Notes: generated by a model from the sequence alone, not told the origin. A stretch of 64,000 nt of DNA from Pagrus major (GCF_040436345.1 NC_133232.1:34135765-34199764); one strand, 5' to 3'; numbered from the stretch's first letter, positions 26,231-39,700 are shown. Numbers and translations: made by a program.

Positions 26231-26437
26231 TAAAGGAGCACTTTGTAGTTTTGGGGAAGAAAAATCTGAATTAATTGATTAACATGACTGAATAAATAAA
26301 CTTTCCTCAGAGAACAACACAGTTTTATACCATATCCATCAAATAAATATGTCTATGCTTGTATTATTGCCTTATTGATATGGTAAATATTACTTTTCTG
26401 GGTTTTTTTCTTTCCAAAACTACACAGTGCACCTTTA
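26231..26437. mobile_element. MITE, about 207 bp, within the probable fgfrl1 3' UTR
   Basis: Inverted ends TAAAGGAGCACTTTGTAGTT and TAAAGGTGCACTGTGTAGTT (read inward from each side). No ORF. A TA at each border is compatible with a mariner-like TA duplication, but this is not certain. Confidence 0.7.
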
Positions 26438-27404
26438 CGAGATGTTTTAAATAATGACATCCAAAAATTAGTTTGATTTGGGTTTCAGTAGGGTCAAAAA
26501 TAAATATTTGCTTCACATGCCAGTCACAACAAACCAAAACAATGGATATCTATTGAGTGGATGGTAACATTTGAATTTAAATTGGTAAAATCTTTTACTA
26601 GTCATGTGGCCAATGGACAAAAAGATAACTGTCCACCCTGTTTTAAGGCATTTTCTCAGAAGAATCATATCAGGGTTCCCAAAATACAAAAATGATCATA
26701 AAGAAAAAGGTTTCAAGACCAAAATAATCTCTTTCCACCAGCACTAAAATCCCAAATCTCGAGATTCCTTTCAAAACTGCAACTAAAGCATCAGAATAAT
26801 TTGCAGATCTCGTAGCAGCAGCGTGTCACTCTGATTCCCATCTTGTTACTTGGTTCGTTCATGTCTTTGTTTGACTGCTTGTTTCTTCTTCTGTTCTCAT
26901 TGGACTGTTGTACACACCCAGATCAGAACCTCATCAGAAACCAGCCTCAGCAGACCCTCTCACTGACTGCACAGTCAGACTTTCTTAAGCTCTCTCTCAG
27001 ATGTTCCTCCTGTTGTTCCTGTGCTCATGAATCTAACCACTATATTAAAAAATGTGTAAAATGATACGCTGAGATAAGATTTAGATTTCATCTGAAAGGC
27101 GCGCTCGGCCGTGTGTGTAGCCGAGACAGCGGGGTGACTTTGTCCACAGATGTCTGAACGTAAGAAGAATGTTTAAAAAATGCTGGAAGGTTTATGTGAA
27201 TTATTAAAGTATATCAGCGTTTCTCTCTGCAGATCTTCTTCAGGACAAAAACCAGCAGTGAGAACTTTACAAGGCTGCATTTAAACAACCATGTGACAGG
27301 AAGTGATATATGGAAATCACCTGGTAACTTTAGTTACACATGTGCTCGTTCTTCAGCATGTAGTTTTACACATGAACCTTAAGCTCAAGGAGGAAAATGT
27401 ACAA

Positions 27405-27410
<6 letters not shown>

Positions 27411-27478
<68 letters not shown>
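27411..27478. repeat. (AT)n microsatellite, about 34 repeats
   Basis: Uninterrupted AT dinucleotides inside the probable fgfrl1 3' UTR. Confidence 0.98.
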
Positions 27479-27488
<10 letters not shown>

Positions 27489-28278
27489 CCATGAATGCCA
27501 TTTTTTTATAGTCATTAGAGACACATGTTTATTTTCCTTCAGCTGTAACTGAAAATAGGCCTTGAAACATTTCATTATCATCTCCCCTGTTCACACATTC
27601 TTCTTGTCCTCCCATCTTTAGTGTTTGGAAACATCTGTTGACAGAGTCGCCCTGAACAGCTGCAGTGTGTTTCTTTTATTTAAAACTGTTTCTTCCGATG
27701 CTCGCAGGGTGGAAAAGTTTCCAAACAGGAACATTTTTCTCAATCGATGCTTTATTTTTTCTGTGAAAACCATCATCAGATAAGTTGCCTTCTTTCATTT
27801 CACATGTTTATCTCATTTTTTTTGTGTCAAAGCTTAAGGACTGCCAATAAACAGACTGTGTATATGTGCACTTAACCACTAGCATGTACATGGAATGACA
27901 TTAGTGTTGAGATTATAGGATCTGTTCGATCACTTAGGGAGGATGCTTTGGACCAGTCAGTAGCTCGAGCAACATATTGGCCCAAACAACATCGTAAAAA
28001 GCTCAAAGATTTAAAAAAAGAACATGTGTTTCTAATTTATTTTCTTTTAAACATGTTGGTTTTTTTCATATAATTGGGCATTATACTGCATGAGTGGATT
28101 TTGTGTTCTAATAGTAATGTAAGCTATGTAGCAAATACCATGTTCATGTCATTGTAAGATACTGTATTTATACGTGCTGACGGAGTATACGAAATTTTAT
28201 CGATAATCTTTGTATCGACAATCTTGTACAGTCTATTGTCATTTAGGTTTCTCCCATTGTAATCATGTTATTGGTGCC

Positions 28279-28284
28279 AATAAA
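28279..28284 (+). terminator. candidate distal poly(A) signal of fgfrl1
   Basis: AATAAA followed within 40 nt by the T/G-rich sequence tgactgtttttgttgg, a plausible downstream cleavage element. Confidence 0.4.
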
Positions 28285-29745
28285 AAAGTTAAATCTATGT
28301 ATGACTGTTTTTGTTGGAAAGTCAGAGAGCTGAGTCAAAGGTTAGCACGTCCTGTGCTGTGGCAACGAAACACGTTGCTAAGAACAGAAAGAAAACGTGC
28401 GTAGTTCTGTTTTAAGTCATTTATTATTATCTTATTGTGTTGCCATGTCCTGCCCTGTTGCCACCTCCGCCCCTGTGCAGTTGCCCCGTCCTTTCAACAG
28501 CATTTTCTTTCACCATCTTCCTCTCCTAAATGAGTCAGAGAGGGAGGGATGCTGGGCCTTCACACCCTCCATCTGCACGGACCACACGTCCATCTGTCAT
28601 CTCTCCAGACGGACATGTTGACGGATGAAACACCGGCTCGCGGCTCTCACAATTGAAGGGCTACAACTATTTAGAGGAGGACGTTCGCTTGAAGACAGTC
28701 CCCATGGTGCAGTGATGGACTGGACTGGACTGGAATCTCTTTCTGTGAGGTGACAGAGAGCAAACAGACACGGAAAAAGACCTAAAATTACATTTCATAG
28801 ATGATTTATTGGTTAATATAGACCTAGCCTTGGACATACCACAGAATTAAATCAGTTTTAACTGGAGGCCACCTTGTGATGGGATCACACACCCGTCAAC
28901 ATGTTAATGTCACGATCACCTGAGTGCTTCAGTTTACTTTAGTGACGTGTTTTTACATCAACCTGCAAAGACTGATATCACTCACTGCCAGAAGAGGGAG
29001 ATTAAAGTCCTGCAGGTTTAATATTACGCGATAAAGAACGATATGGCTTTAACATGTACAGAAAGCAACCTGTTTACACATTCAGCAGTCACAGGGCAAC
29101 ATTAGCGTTAATCTGGAGTCGTGTTTTCTGCTCAGATATTCACTTTCCTTTCAGCTTGTTTCCACCAACTCCTAAGGAAAATATCTGACGTCCTGGAGGG
29201 TTTATGAGAGAAAATCACGTATCAAGTGGCCCATATTCACAGTATAAGTTTTACCCTCATACACTGTATATTTTAACCAAAATAGCATCATAGCTTTCAG
29301 GATTTGAAGGTTGAAGGTTGAGGACGGGCTGGAGGGACTGGGGGAATGGAAAAAAAATACAATGAAAATATACAAAGAGTCAAATCATCGTACAGGAATC
29401 TGCGGTTCTGACATGTTTGCAAAGTCAACAGTTACTCATGACTTTATGACCTAACCCAGGGATTTACTAATCCTGGATCCCATGGATTTCTTTGCGTCCG
29501 ATAAGCTTCACATTAATAGCCGAGGTGTGATATTTAAAGCTGTGAAACATTTTACTTTTTCTGTAAGTGTGAGATAACAAAAACACTCGAAGCCTGAAGA
29601 TACTGTGCGAGGAGAATATGTGACTTTTCCAGGGTTGTTCTCATCCTTGACATTCAACTCTCATTCTTGTCTTATCTCACAGATTAGCCTTTTCCTGCTT
29701 TTTTGTGTTCCTGGTCGCCTCCTGTGAATTTGATTGACTTGAAGA

Positions 29746-29945
29746 GCCGGGGGGGGGAGGACGATGGGGAGGACAGACAGGGGAGGAAAAGATGAAGAGG
29801 CGCAGGGAGGAGGAGGATGACACAGGGCTGAGCTGCTGACAGATGTGTTGAGCTCACTGCTGCTCTGTGATGAAGAGAGGAGATGAGAAAATGGAGAAGA
29901 GATCAGTGAGGAGTGTGAAGAGCAGGAAGGGAGGAGGAAACATCA
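29746..29945. repeat. polypurine tract (G/A-rich), about 200 bp
   Basis: The + strand is largely G and A with few pyrimidine interruptions, including a run of seven G at the left end. No ORF. Intergenic. Confidence 0.7.
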
Positions 29946-30659
29946 GGGAGGCACGACACCTTCTGTCCCATCTGTCTCTGCTTTAATTTGTCATTTGGTT
30001 AAAGCAGCATATGTTAAAATTAGGACGTTCTCAAGATTTGTTTTATTTTTTTTCTTTGTAGTCGTGAAAAGCTATCTTTAACAGACTGACCTCCACCACC
30101 AGAGAATATAAGTTAACTCATTTTAACACAAAGTATCCTCTGTGTGTTTTTATTAACCTTTGTTCAAGCAGGTGAAAGTGTCATTAAGATTATAAGCTTT
30201 TCCGAGAGAGGTCAGGTCAGGAAGTCAACATACAGTAAAGGTTTCACAATAAACATATAGAGTATCAAGCAAAGAAACCTTTTGCACCAAAGAGCGGAGA
30301 TTATCCTGTAAAAACAATCCTGCAGATATTTGAGGTATCAAGTGACCATTTAAATAAATTGGAAACAACAACACAAACACTGGCGACCAATACGAACACT
30401 GCGAGCTTCATTATCTCAAAGTCCACTGTGTGTTTTTTCCAAAGGCGTGTCCTTTAATTCTGTTTTCTTTGTCCTTTCAAGAGGTCGCTCAGTGAAAGCA
30501 AAAGACAAACGTGACGTGGGGTCATGGAAAATGTTGTCTTCATTGTTGAACAACCACTATTGCTGATTAAAATCTATCTGAAGAGATGATGTGCTAAAGT
30601 TTTATTCATGTAACATTCAGACATGCTCCTTCCTCACTCTGTGACGTAACACAGACATT

Positions 30660-30770
30660 ACCTTGGTTGGTACACATTTGGGATAATGTAACAACAAAAA
30701 GTACAGCAACTGTCAAGTGTTTCTGGACTCTGTAATGAATAAATGTTACATATTGCATCTTTAATCTGGA
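30660..30770 (-). repeat. dispersed repeat, family R1, copy C (reverse orientation)
   Basis: The reverse complement reads AATATGTAACATTTATTCA and TTACATTATCCCAAATGTG, matching copy A. Confidence 0.5.
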
Positions 30771-32224
30771 TGGAACATGTCGCCCTCATATTTTGTAATC
30801 TGATAAGCACTTCTGATCGACCTCCAGTGAGCTGCTGTTGATTTAGAAGACAAGTGTGAATCTACAGAAATCTCTCCTCCCGCTGTCAACAGTGATGTTG
30901 TGTAGTCCTTTGAACATGAACTTGATTGTTGTTGTTCGGCGGGGACGCCTCAACTTAAATGGAAAAAAGTTCCTGATAAGAGTTTCTAAAAAGGAAAGCT
31001 GTGCTTCAGTGTGAACCACAGTGTGTCAAGACATTCCTGAGCTGCTGAGATGAAGGATGAGCCCTTCGTCTTGTTGAAGTCAGTGTTTTTGTTTTGTTTT
31101 CCGTTGACAAGAACCTTCAGTCAACATCACTAATGTCATATAACAAACAGAAACATTTCTCTGCGGTTGTCTGCAACAGAGAGACACAAATATTTAAACC
31201 ACAATAACCAAAAATAATGTGATGTGACAAGAGGCCACAAATTTAAGTTATGCAAGTCCAGTTTTCTCTGAGCGATGCATTATTCTCTCGCTGCTCCAAC
31301 CAGTAAGCATACCTTCACCACAAATTTTTTTTTTTAAGCAAATAAGCCATCACAATTATTCTCTGTTGTAGCCCTCCTGCTTCCTATGGCCGATAAGTTG
31401 GCTGCATTTTGACTAAATCTCGTCCATTGCCAGAGCAAATGTTTTGTCCTTCAGACCTCGAGGTCTTGCAGGACCTTGTGCTCGCTCTCAGAGTGGGTTC
31501 TGGCGTGCGGTTGGCTGGTTGAAAAGGGTGTGAACCCATGGAGGAGATTCCTGGGCGCTTGAGTCAACAGCAGCTGCGGTTGGTGATGAAGAGAAGCTGT
31601 CCAAAGAGCTTTTTTACCGGCAACTGCCTTTTCACCGTGAAAGGACGGCTCAGGTGAATGGAGTCAGTGACCATGAAGGGCTCACACACAGACATGCACC
31701 TGGGAGAAAACATAACACACATCCACTCATAGAAACCAGAGAGACAGCTATACATGCACACACTCACCTGGGAAAAGAGATGGAAAGTGCATATGCAACA
31801 CACACACTCGCATACACCCAGATGGGAAACAACACAGACACCTGGCTGGCATTGAAGCGCTGATCTGTTTGCATACCTCTCCCTCTCTCCGCTCATCCTC
31901 CACACAGCCACAAAGCCGCCTTTAACACTAGGAAAACAGAAACACAAAAAGGAGGCTAAAAGGGGGCAACAGGCGGCTTACATCCTTCTTCCACCCATCC
32001 CTCCCTTCCACCCTTCCTCCGTCTCTCTGTACCAAATGTTTACCTTCCCCCCGTGAAAAGAGAGGGATGTGGACAGACAGGGTGAGAAAAGAAAGAAATC
32101 TGGCAGAGGGGAAGGGAGCCAAGGCCTTTAAAGTCTGCCACAGAGCCGTGACAAAAGCCTCCTAATCTCGGTGTTGTCTTTCGGCCCCCTTTTTCTCCCC
32201 GCACATCCTGCCAAGTGTGTGTCG

Positions 32225-32225
<1 letters not shown>

Positions 32226-32266
<41 letters not shown>

Positions 32267-32563
32267 GAGAAAAAGAGAGGAAGAAAGTCAGAGTCTGTGC
32301 GTGTGTGTTATGCAAGCGTGTGTGTGTGTGTGTGGATTTGTTTGAGAAAGTTTAAAAAAGGCAAGGCGAGTTGGTGTGTGTTTGTGTGAAAAGAGATTGT
32401 GTGTGATAAGGAAGTTGTTGGTGTGTGTGTGTGTGTGTGTGTGTGTGACAGGAAAGGAATCTTTCCACAGTCGCGCTGACATCACTCAAGCATGCATGGG
32501 ACAGTTGGAGGAGGCCGGGCCCCTTCAAAGGCATCAGCCTGCCTGCCTTCACATGTGGGGTGC

Positions 32564-32595
<32 letters not shown>

Positions 32596-32765
32596 TGAGT
32601 CTAGGAGTGGTCCAGGTCACCCATCCTCACCTGTTCCTCTTTGACTCATAAACTGCTCCTTCAGCTCTCTTCTGCTAAAACGCAACAAAATTGCCCGAGT
32701 GTGTCCAACAATTCCTCGATGTCGTCCTTTTCACCCTCTTCAAAAGCTGCAGATGTGAATAGACA

Positions 32766-32800
<35 letters not shown>
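32226..32800. repeat. cluster of (TG)n microsatellites
   Basis: Separate TG runs at about 32226-32262, 32319-32334, 32421-32446, 32571-32595 and 32768-32800, all on the same strand within 575 bp, in intergenic DNA. Confidence 0.93.
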
Positions 32801-32802
<2 letters not shown>

Positions 32803-33164
32803 CCTCCTCAGCGCTCCTTCCTCATCCTGTCGATCCCTATCAGAGGCAGCTGTGGTCCAAACAGCAGAGGAATGTATACTGGAGCTATCATGATATATAG
32901 ACAGGCTGAGATAGACTACAGTGCCACCTACAGGCCGGTCGATGTGATATCAAGTCAGGGCAGTTTAGTTCAGTATTTTCTATAAGTTATGTCCCTCAAC
33001 CATCAGCAGAAGGATCTGACTGGAAAGAATATCAACATATAAACAAAGACATTTTTGTGACATAATATACAATATATCATGGTATGGAAAATTAAAGTAA
33101 CATCACATATAAAAAATTAAACTGATATTAAAAACACTAATCAGAAACAATTTATTTAAATAGA

Positions 33165-33310
33165 CAGTATGTAATGTAACATTTCTGCACTAAAAACGAC
33201 TCGACCTGTGTGATATATTTTGATGAGTTGTGTACTTATACTTCCAACACTTCCAACAATGTTCAAACCCAGAGTATTAAAAATTTTATTCAACTTAACG
33301 TTGCATTTCA
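33165..33310 (+). repeat. dispersed repeat, family R1, copy B
   Basis: Contains AATGTAACATTTCTGCAC, GAGTTGTGTACTTATA and CTTCCAACAATGTTCAAACC, co-linear with copy A. Confidence 0.55.
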
Positions 33311-34154
33311 TTTGATCATCTGTCTCTCTTCCAGGAGAGTCAGAGAGTGAGGAGGGAAGTCAGTGAACATGACTAAATGTAACGTAATACAAAATAATAC
33401 CTCGTACATTTCTGCCTGAGTCACATAGATAGATTTTAATCAGCAATGGTGGTTGTTTAACAATGACGACAGCAATTCCCATGATCCCACACTGCTTACG
33501 TCTTTTGTTTTGTGTTGATTGGGAGACACAAAGCTGATGAAAAATAATATAATAGACTTAGCAGAATATACATTGAAATTTCCAGCCAGGATGCTCCATG
33601 TAAGGACATTAAAATGATTTATATGGAGCAAGTGTGCAGGCGTTATCCTCATTTCATTCGTGAGCCCTGATAGCCAGGCTACACAAAGAGTGATGATCCC
33701 TCAGATTTATCTTGCAATAAACCATTAATTTTGAAGGTGTTGACTATTAATTAGAAATGATCTACATGAGCTACACATGGTTTATAGAAGCAGGAAGAAA
33801 CAATAACAAGAGCTCACTGTTGTAAAGTAGTTAACTTTAGTTGAATGTGGCGCTCTTGAAGTTAAACTGATAAACTCAGCTTTTTTTGTGCATATATTTA
33901 ACAAAAACATCTTCATTAGTGCCCCTCTGTTTGAATGTTAAACAGTAAAGGTGACAGGATCACAGATTTTACACTGCAGGGCTACACAGGAACGCTCTCC
34001 GTGCACCTCAGAAAGACAAATAGCTCCAGTGTGAAATCATTTAGTTCATGTCGTGTCTTGCCTAGAGGGGATTACACTTACAGCACCAAAGGTACGAGAC
34101 TGAAATACTGAGTGACAAAGTGTGAAATCTGGATCAGATTAAGAGAGAAGCTTC

Positions 34155-34159
<5 letters not shown>

Positions 34160-34222
<63 letters not shown>

Positions 34223-34228
34223 ACACAT
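34160..34228. repeat. (AC)n microsatellite
   Basis: About 33 AC units with one TC interruption. TG runs follow on the same strand at 34381-34411, 34542-34562 and 34569-34581. Confidence 0.96.
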
Positions 34229-36159
34229 AGAAAGATGGAGATGGAGAGAGAGAAAGAGAAGGAGGGGTGGACAAGTTGTGGGAACATGCTGCTGAATAAT
34301 TACCACTGACATCAGAATAGTTTTCTTTAGCTCTCTGAAGTGGCAGGGCTCATTTGTACAGCCTGGAGCCATGCAGAGGTGTGTGTGAGTGTGTGTGTGT
34401 GTGTGTGTGTAGAGGAGAAAGTAAGAGAGGTAGACAGATGAAGAGGGAGAAGGAGATGTGTTAGTGCGTGAGAAAAAGGATTGTGTGACTTTAGTGGAAT
34501 ATTACTGCAATTGTGAGCGGTATGGGACAAGGGATGGCCCTGTGTGTGTGTGTGTGTGTGTGAAAGAGTGTGTGTGTGTGTGCATAAGGGAGAGATTATT
34601 CTGATTTAGTCGTCTCCCTGTCAGTGTCTGACACCATGACAGCTTAGTCTGCCCCAGGGAGCCATTTCTCTCTAAGTGGACCTTAAAAAACAGGAAACGA
34701 CTTCAAATCCCACCGGAGCGCAGAGGAGGATCAGGCCTACTGACTCTGTACAATACCCTTTAACTTCACACACACACACACACAACCTGAATATAGCGTG
34801 CACAAGCCCAGAACACACACACACAGTCACACCTGAACCCTCTTCAATAGACACTATTCACCACCCTGACAGCCAGGGACAATAGAGGCAAGAACGCAGG
34901 TCGACAAAGAGAGGACCGACCTGTCTGAACACATCTGGCCGTCCTTGCCGCCCGCTTCACCGCATCAGCTTCTTCCTCCAGTTCAGGTGATATCATGTTT
35001 CCATTTGGATACACTTTGCTTTGCCTTCACTTGCAGCTGTTTTGTAACAAGATTTGAAGGTGGAATTACGAGTCATGTTACTGAAGTTACGCGCAGCAGG
35101 CCAGGAGTGCGGAAGCTATTGTGTGAGGGTCGTTAACTGTATAGCCGCCTGAAGGTGTTCCTGATGTTACTGCAGCGTTTTCCTGTCAAGCCTGAAGTCT
35201 AGTCTTGTAGTCTCCAGCAAATGGACCTATTTTTTGGTGAACATAATCCTAGTTTATCTTTGTAAATTGAGCAGGTGCTGGAGCAGGAGAGCGAGCGTCA
35301 CGTCAAGTTGTGCCCTCGGCAAAAGGCTTGTAAGGCTCTGTAGGTGGAGGCCTGTAAGTCTCTCTGCTGGATTAGTGAAAGTAATTTACTTTCAAAACAA
35401 CACGGCTAAACAACTCACACTGTACTGGATAACATGACCTGTGACCACGTATAATCACACAGAAATGTGGAAAATGTTAATAGGATTTCATCTGGATAAA
35501 TACAGCATTATGTAAGGATGATCAAAATATTTACGGGAAAGACCAGGCTGGAGATCATATTTCATTTATTTTCATTAGTTTAATTGATTGTGAGAAAAAA
35601 AAAACGTGTAATTCAACAACACAGAATCTGAGTTTTGTCATCAATGAACAGTGCGATACATCCCGGATTTAAACTTCACAACACAACACACGAACTAGGT
35701 CGTAAAAGGTACAAATACCTCTATCTACATGTCAGCGGCCAGGTGTATTTCCTCTGAAGGCTTCATGACTTGTGTTTGTTAAGGAGGAGGGCAGAACAGG
35801 GAGGACATGGAGTGTCTGAAGGAGGAGGGAAGTTTGAAGATGGGAGACGCAGAGCGCTGGCCGTACGAAATATCTGGAGTCAGTGGTGAGCCCTGAAAAC
35901 GACTGGGAGAGGACAGGGGAGGAGAGTTCACTCACACTACTGGCGTATCTTATTACATTTTTGAAATGCCAACTGCTTTCCCATTTTCACACTGCAAGCA
36001 ACATGATCAACAGATTTCCCTTTACATTCTTTGGTTATTGACAACAAATGCCATGAAATGACCAAAACCAAGAGTGTGTTACTCCGTCTCTTTATTCTAT
36101 CCAACCTTCCCCATCTTTAAAATGATAGTTTTTTTCAAAGTTATTTCCTTAGTTTGGAT

Positions 36160-36665
36160 AAGGGATGTTAATGATTAATCTTTGATCGATTAAAAATGTA
36201 TTAACCAACAATCTGAGATGGGCACAATACATCATAAAGTATTTTTTTGAAAAAGTATACTTGCTTATCAAATATATCAAAATTAAACAAAATACTGGTA
36301 TGTGAAATTGCATTTAATTAACAGACAAGTATTTTAAAAATGCAAAAAGACCTTCCATACAAGCTGATATTATTACATTTTAGCCATTTAGTAGCCTCAG
36401 TGTGGGTTGGATTTTGTTGGGCAGTTGTTCTATAGCAACAGACGATAGCTCCGCTATTAAAGTCATTATTTTGTGTTATTTCATTTATTATTCAAGTACT
36501 TTAGTTGTATTATTTGTTCTTTTAACTCCTTTATGAGGCCAACAAACAGTTTTCTAATGGAAAAAACCTCCAAAATACTTCATATATTATTAATAACTAA
36601 CTGATAGTCGATCGTTAAGGCAGCCAGCTATTGATTAAAGAAATTGCTTAAAATTTGCATCCCTA
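36160..36665. mobile_element. hAT-type MITE, 506 bp, exact 8-bp target duplication
   Basis: Bounded by AAGGGATG and CATCCCTA and flanked on both sides by the identical octamer gtttggat (36152-36159 and 36666-36673). The interior is A/T-rich with GATTAATC-like ends and no ORF. It begins about 90 bp beyond the rnf212 stop. Confidence 0.8.
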
Positions 36666-36754
36666 GTTTGGATTTAAGAAGGGACAGTGCAAAGTAATAA
36701 AACGCATGGTTATACATGAGTCAAAATGCCAGAATTATGCTAAAGGGCTATTTT

Positions 36755-36779
36755 TCATCTGTAGTCCCCTGGCGAAGGT
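36755..36779 (-). CDS. rnf212: rnf212 terminal exon (tentative)
   Basis: 25 coding nt giving RPSPGDYR and TGA if the GC donor of the previous exon is used. With the GT donor 4 nt later the frame would instead read TFARGLQMKNSPLA. Only the acceptor cttttaag and phase support it. Confidence 0.5.
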
Positions 36780-39700
36780 CTTAAAAGGGCTTCTTAAATA
36801 ATATAACAAAGCAAAATGAAAAACAAAGAAGCAGAACAAAACAGGGAACAAAGCAAATGAACACAGAGCATGCGGGTCAAAGACTGGAAAAAGACAGACA
36901 GTTGTTAAGAACATTAAAACCAGTAGTGAATTAAAAGTATTAATCATCCATTGTTTTAATTGGTTACTAAAAGACCTATACGTCCTTGAACAAGTTACTG
37001 TCACTCAAACAGGAGTAAATATTGTATTTGTTGGGGACTATGAGTGGTTCATGATAATAAAGGAACATTTCACAACAGTGTGCCTCACTAATGTGGTTTT
37101 AGGACAAAAATGGAGGATTCAGCTGCACAAACATTAAGTTGGATCAATTCATTGTTGGTTTTGGTATTTTTAATGGGATTTGTTAACAATAAGAAACATA
37201 CAGAATATCACCAGACTTTAAATTATTTTATACAATTCTCACAATTGGTCAAACAAGTTGCTTATAGTGGAGTTGAAATAACTTAAGTTAGAACATGTAA
37301 AATAATCAATCAGCATTATTTTGATTGTGTTATGACGACTTGAATGAATAAAATTACTTGCCTGACTGTGGCTGAGCGAGCTGAATGGTTGGACAGCGTG
37401 TTCTGACTGGACGATCTGTGAGAGACGGTACCTAAACATCACACCAGAGAGATCCATGTTTATCCATAGCAAGGTCAAACAGACATAATGGCTCGTAATG
37501 ATTAAAAAACACACACACAAAATATTACTGGTTGGGTTTATGTGTCTCTTCTTCCATCACATGAGCTTGCTGCATATCTCATTTGGAAAATCATCCAGGA
37601 AGACAAGATAAATGGGTGAGTCATCCTCCAGCGTATCTCAACTTAGACGTTGCTACCCAACATTGCAAAACACCTACAGCATGTACACAACCCTCTGCAG
37701 CAGAGAGCTCCATAATTAATGACACATGCCATCCTTATCTCGCAATAACAATAAATAAAGCTGTCAGTTGAGCACTTTAATAAGCACAATAAATCTGCCG
37801 CTGGTTAAATATTATGATTTCCTTCAATACAATATTTACGTTTGCATCCAACCAAACATTGACACATGCATTTACACAATCTTGATAGTACTTGAATGCT
37901 ATCATCTGATTTATCTGCAACAATGGAGATCAAATCCTTTAAGAGACTAAATTATATAATCAAAGAGAAGGAGCCCAGTAGGTGTCATCCTAAACATAAC
38001 AGCTGCCAACATCTCTGTTGGTTTAATCACAGTGGGTGCTGATGCGTGGAGTCCATACACCCCACAGTAGGTTGGTAAAGATTATCTTGCTATTATGTCC
38101 GTGTCAACATGAAACTAATTGTGTTAAATCCTAGGTAGCATACCATGTACACATGTTTACTGCCATGAGGGGTGTCAAACCACCTACCCTGAAGTAACTG
38201 GTATAATGCTCAATGCGCTGATGTAATGAAACAGAGTTACGCAGGGAGATCGCCAAAGCAGATCCAAAGTCATGAGCAAAATTTGACAACAGATATTCCT
38301 ATAATGACCAAAAACAGGTTTCATGACAGGCAGAGCACAGCACATACCCATCCGTCCATCCTGTGGAGGACTGATTAATGACAGTCTGGGGACAGTCTTA
38401 GGCTGAAAGACAGAGAAACATCACAAATCACTTTTTATCTGCTTGTTACTCAATATTGTCATCCTCCATGTACTGACGTCTTAAATTACCAGTACACAAA
38501 TTGTATCGCAGAAACAGATGGTGAAATAATGAAGTTTACCTTCCTGAACAAACTCCAATCATCCAGCTCCATGTTTTCAGTGCTACAGGAGGGTAAACTT
38601 CGTTAGTGGTGTTGGATTCAGTTGGCTGAGCACTGCAGTGATGCCTCAACTGCTTTATAACAAGCCAAAATTGATTAGATTCTAGGAAAATAAGTACAGT
38701 TGTTTGCATTTGATTGAAAACATTATGCATTTCTGTAAACCTTGAGAAGCTTGGGGCTTCTCTAAACGTGACTGATTTAGCAGCTAAGTCAGATTTTTAC
38801 TTCAATTCAGTAACAAAAATCGACATATTTTGAAAAAGCAAGCTATAATTAAAATGTATTGTTCCTTTTAAATAACTTTATCAACATATGTTCCTAATTA
38901 CCTTTGCATAAACCATCACTTGACTTTTTAAATCATCTGAATTGACCCTGCAGGCAGGGCGGAAAGACTGCTAACAGGGTTAATATCCTCTCTCCATCAT
39001 CTACACTGCTTTCGCTCAGTAGAAGAATCTAAAGTCTCAGCGGATAAAACAACATTTGTACTATTAGGCTCATGCAGCCAATCAATCTTGTGTCAACGGT
39101 GTCTCGAAAACCCAACAGGGAATCCTCACTGAACCCTTAGCTTATTCAGGTGTGTGTGTGTAGATAGCCGCAGGGCAGGGCAAAGCTAAAGAGGAGCTAA
39201 AGCTAACATAAGACACCTGGGCTGAACCCAGGATATAACTTGTTTGCACTGTGAAACACGTCCTACACTCTCTTTCTCTCTCTCTCTTATGGTGGGAGGT
39301 AATGAAGGGCAGACTAAAAGAAACAGAGACTGAGACGGGGTGAGGAAGAAGGTCAAACATGCTATTAGATACAGTGAACAGCTAAGGTGGGACAATACTC
39401 ACATACTAGTCGTTGGGGAGTGTCTTGGGAGGGTCATTGGGGAGTTGTATGGGATCTGTAGCACTGACACTAAGCAGGAGACAGAAACACAACATTTACA
39501 ACCACTGTTTACCATTAATGATGATGAGACATTAGTGATCATAAAGGGGCATGAATGAAAACTCATGGTTCAGTGCAACGACCCCAGAGCGATGACTTGA
39601 GCCAGTTTTATGGTCACTCAGCGGCCTAATTGGACAAGAGATCTAAGTCTTGGTAAATAACACCATCCTGCCTGGCTGTAGATTTTCGTACTTAGACATG

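Larger units (their letters stand above)
24751..28300 (+). other. fgfrl1: probable fgfrl1 3' UTR (alternative ends)
   Basis: No coding exon is seen here. AATAAA occurs at 25101-25106, about 350 nt after the stop, and again at 28279-28284, followed by a T/G-rich stretch as expected after a cleavage site. The DNA just before the distal signal is A/T-rich and looks like the end of a long vertebrate 3' UTR. A MITE (26231-26437) and an AT microsatellite (27411-27478) lie inside. The extent is inference only; RNA reads would settle it. Confidence 0.4.
28310..36150. other. intergenic between fgfrl1 and rnf212 (convergent ends)
   Basis: No coding exon recognised. Holds family R1 repeats at 30.7 and 33.2 kb, a polypurine tract at 29.75 kb and microsatellite clusters at 32.2-32.8 and 34.2-34.6 kb. 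Confidence 0.6.

Noticed and set aside
38536..38730. 64-residue frame on the - strand overlapping an rnf212 exon
   Set aside because: Different frame from the rnf212 exon 38582-38540, which fits the gene by phase.
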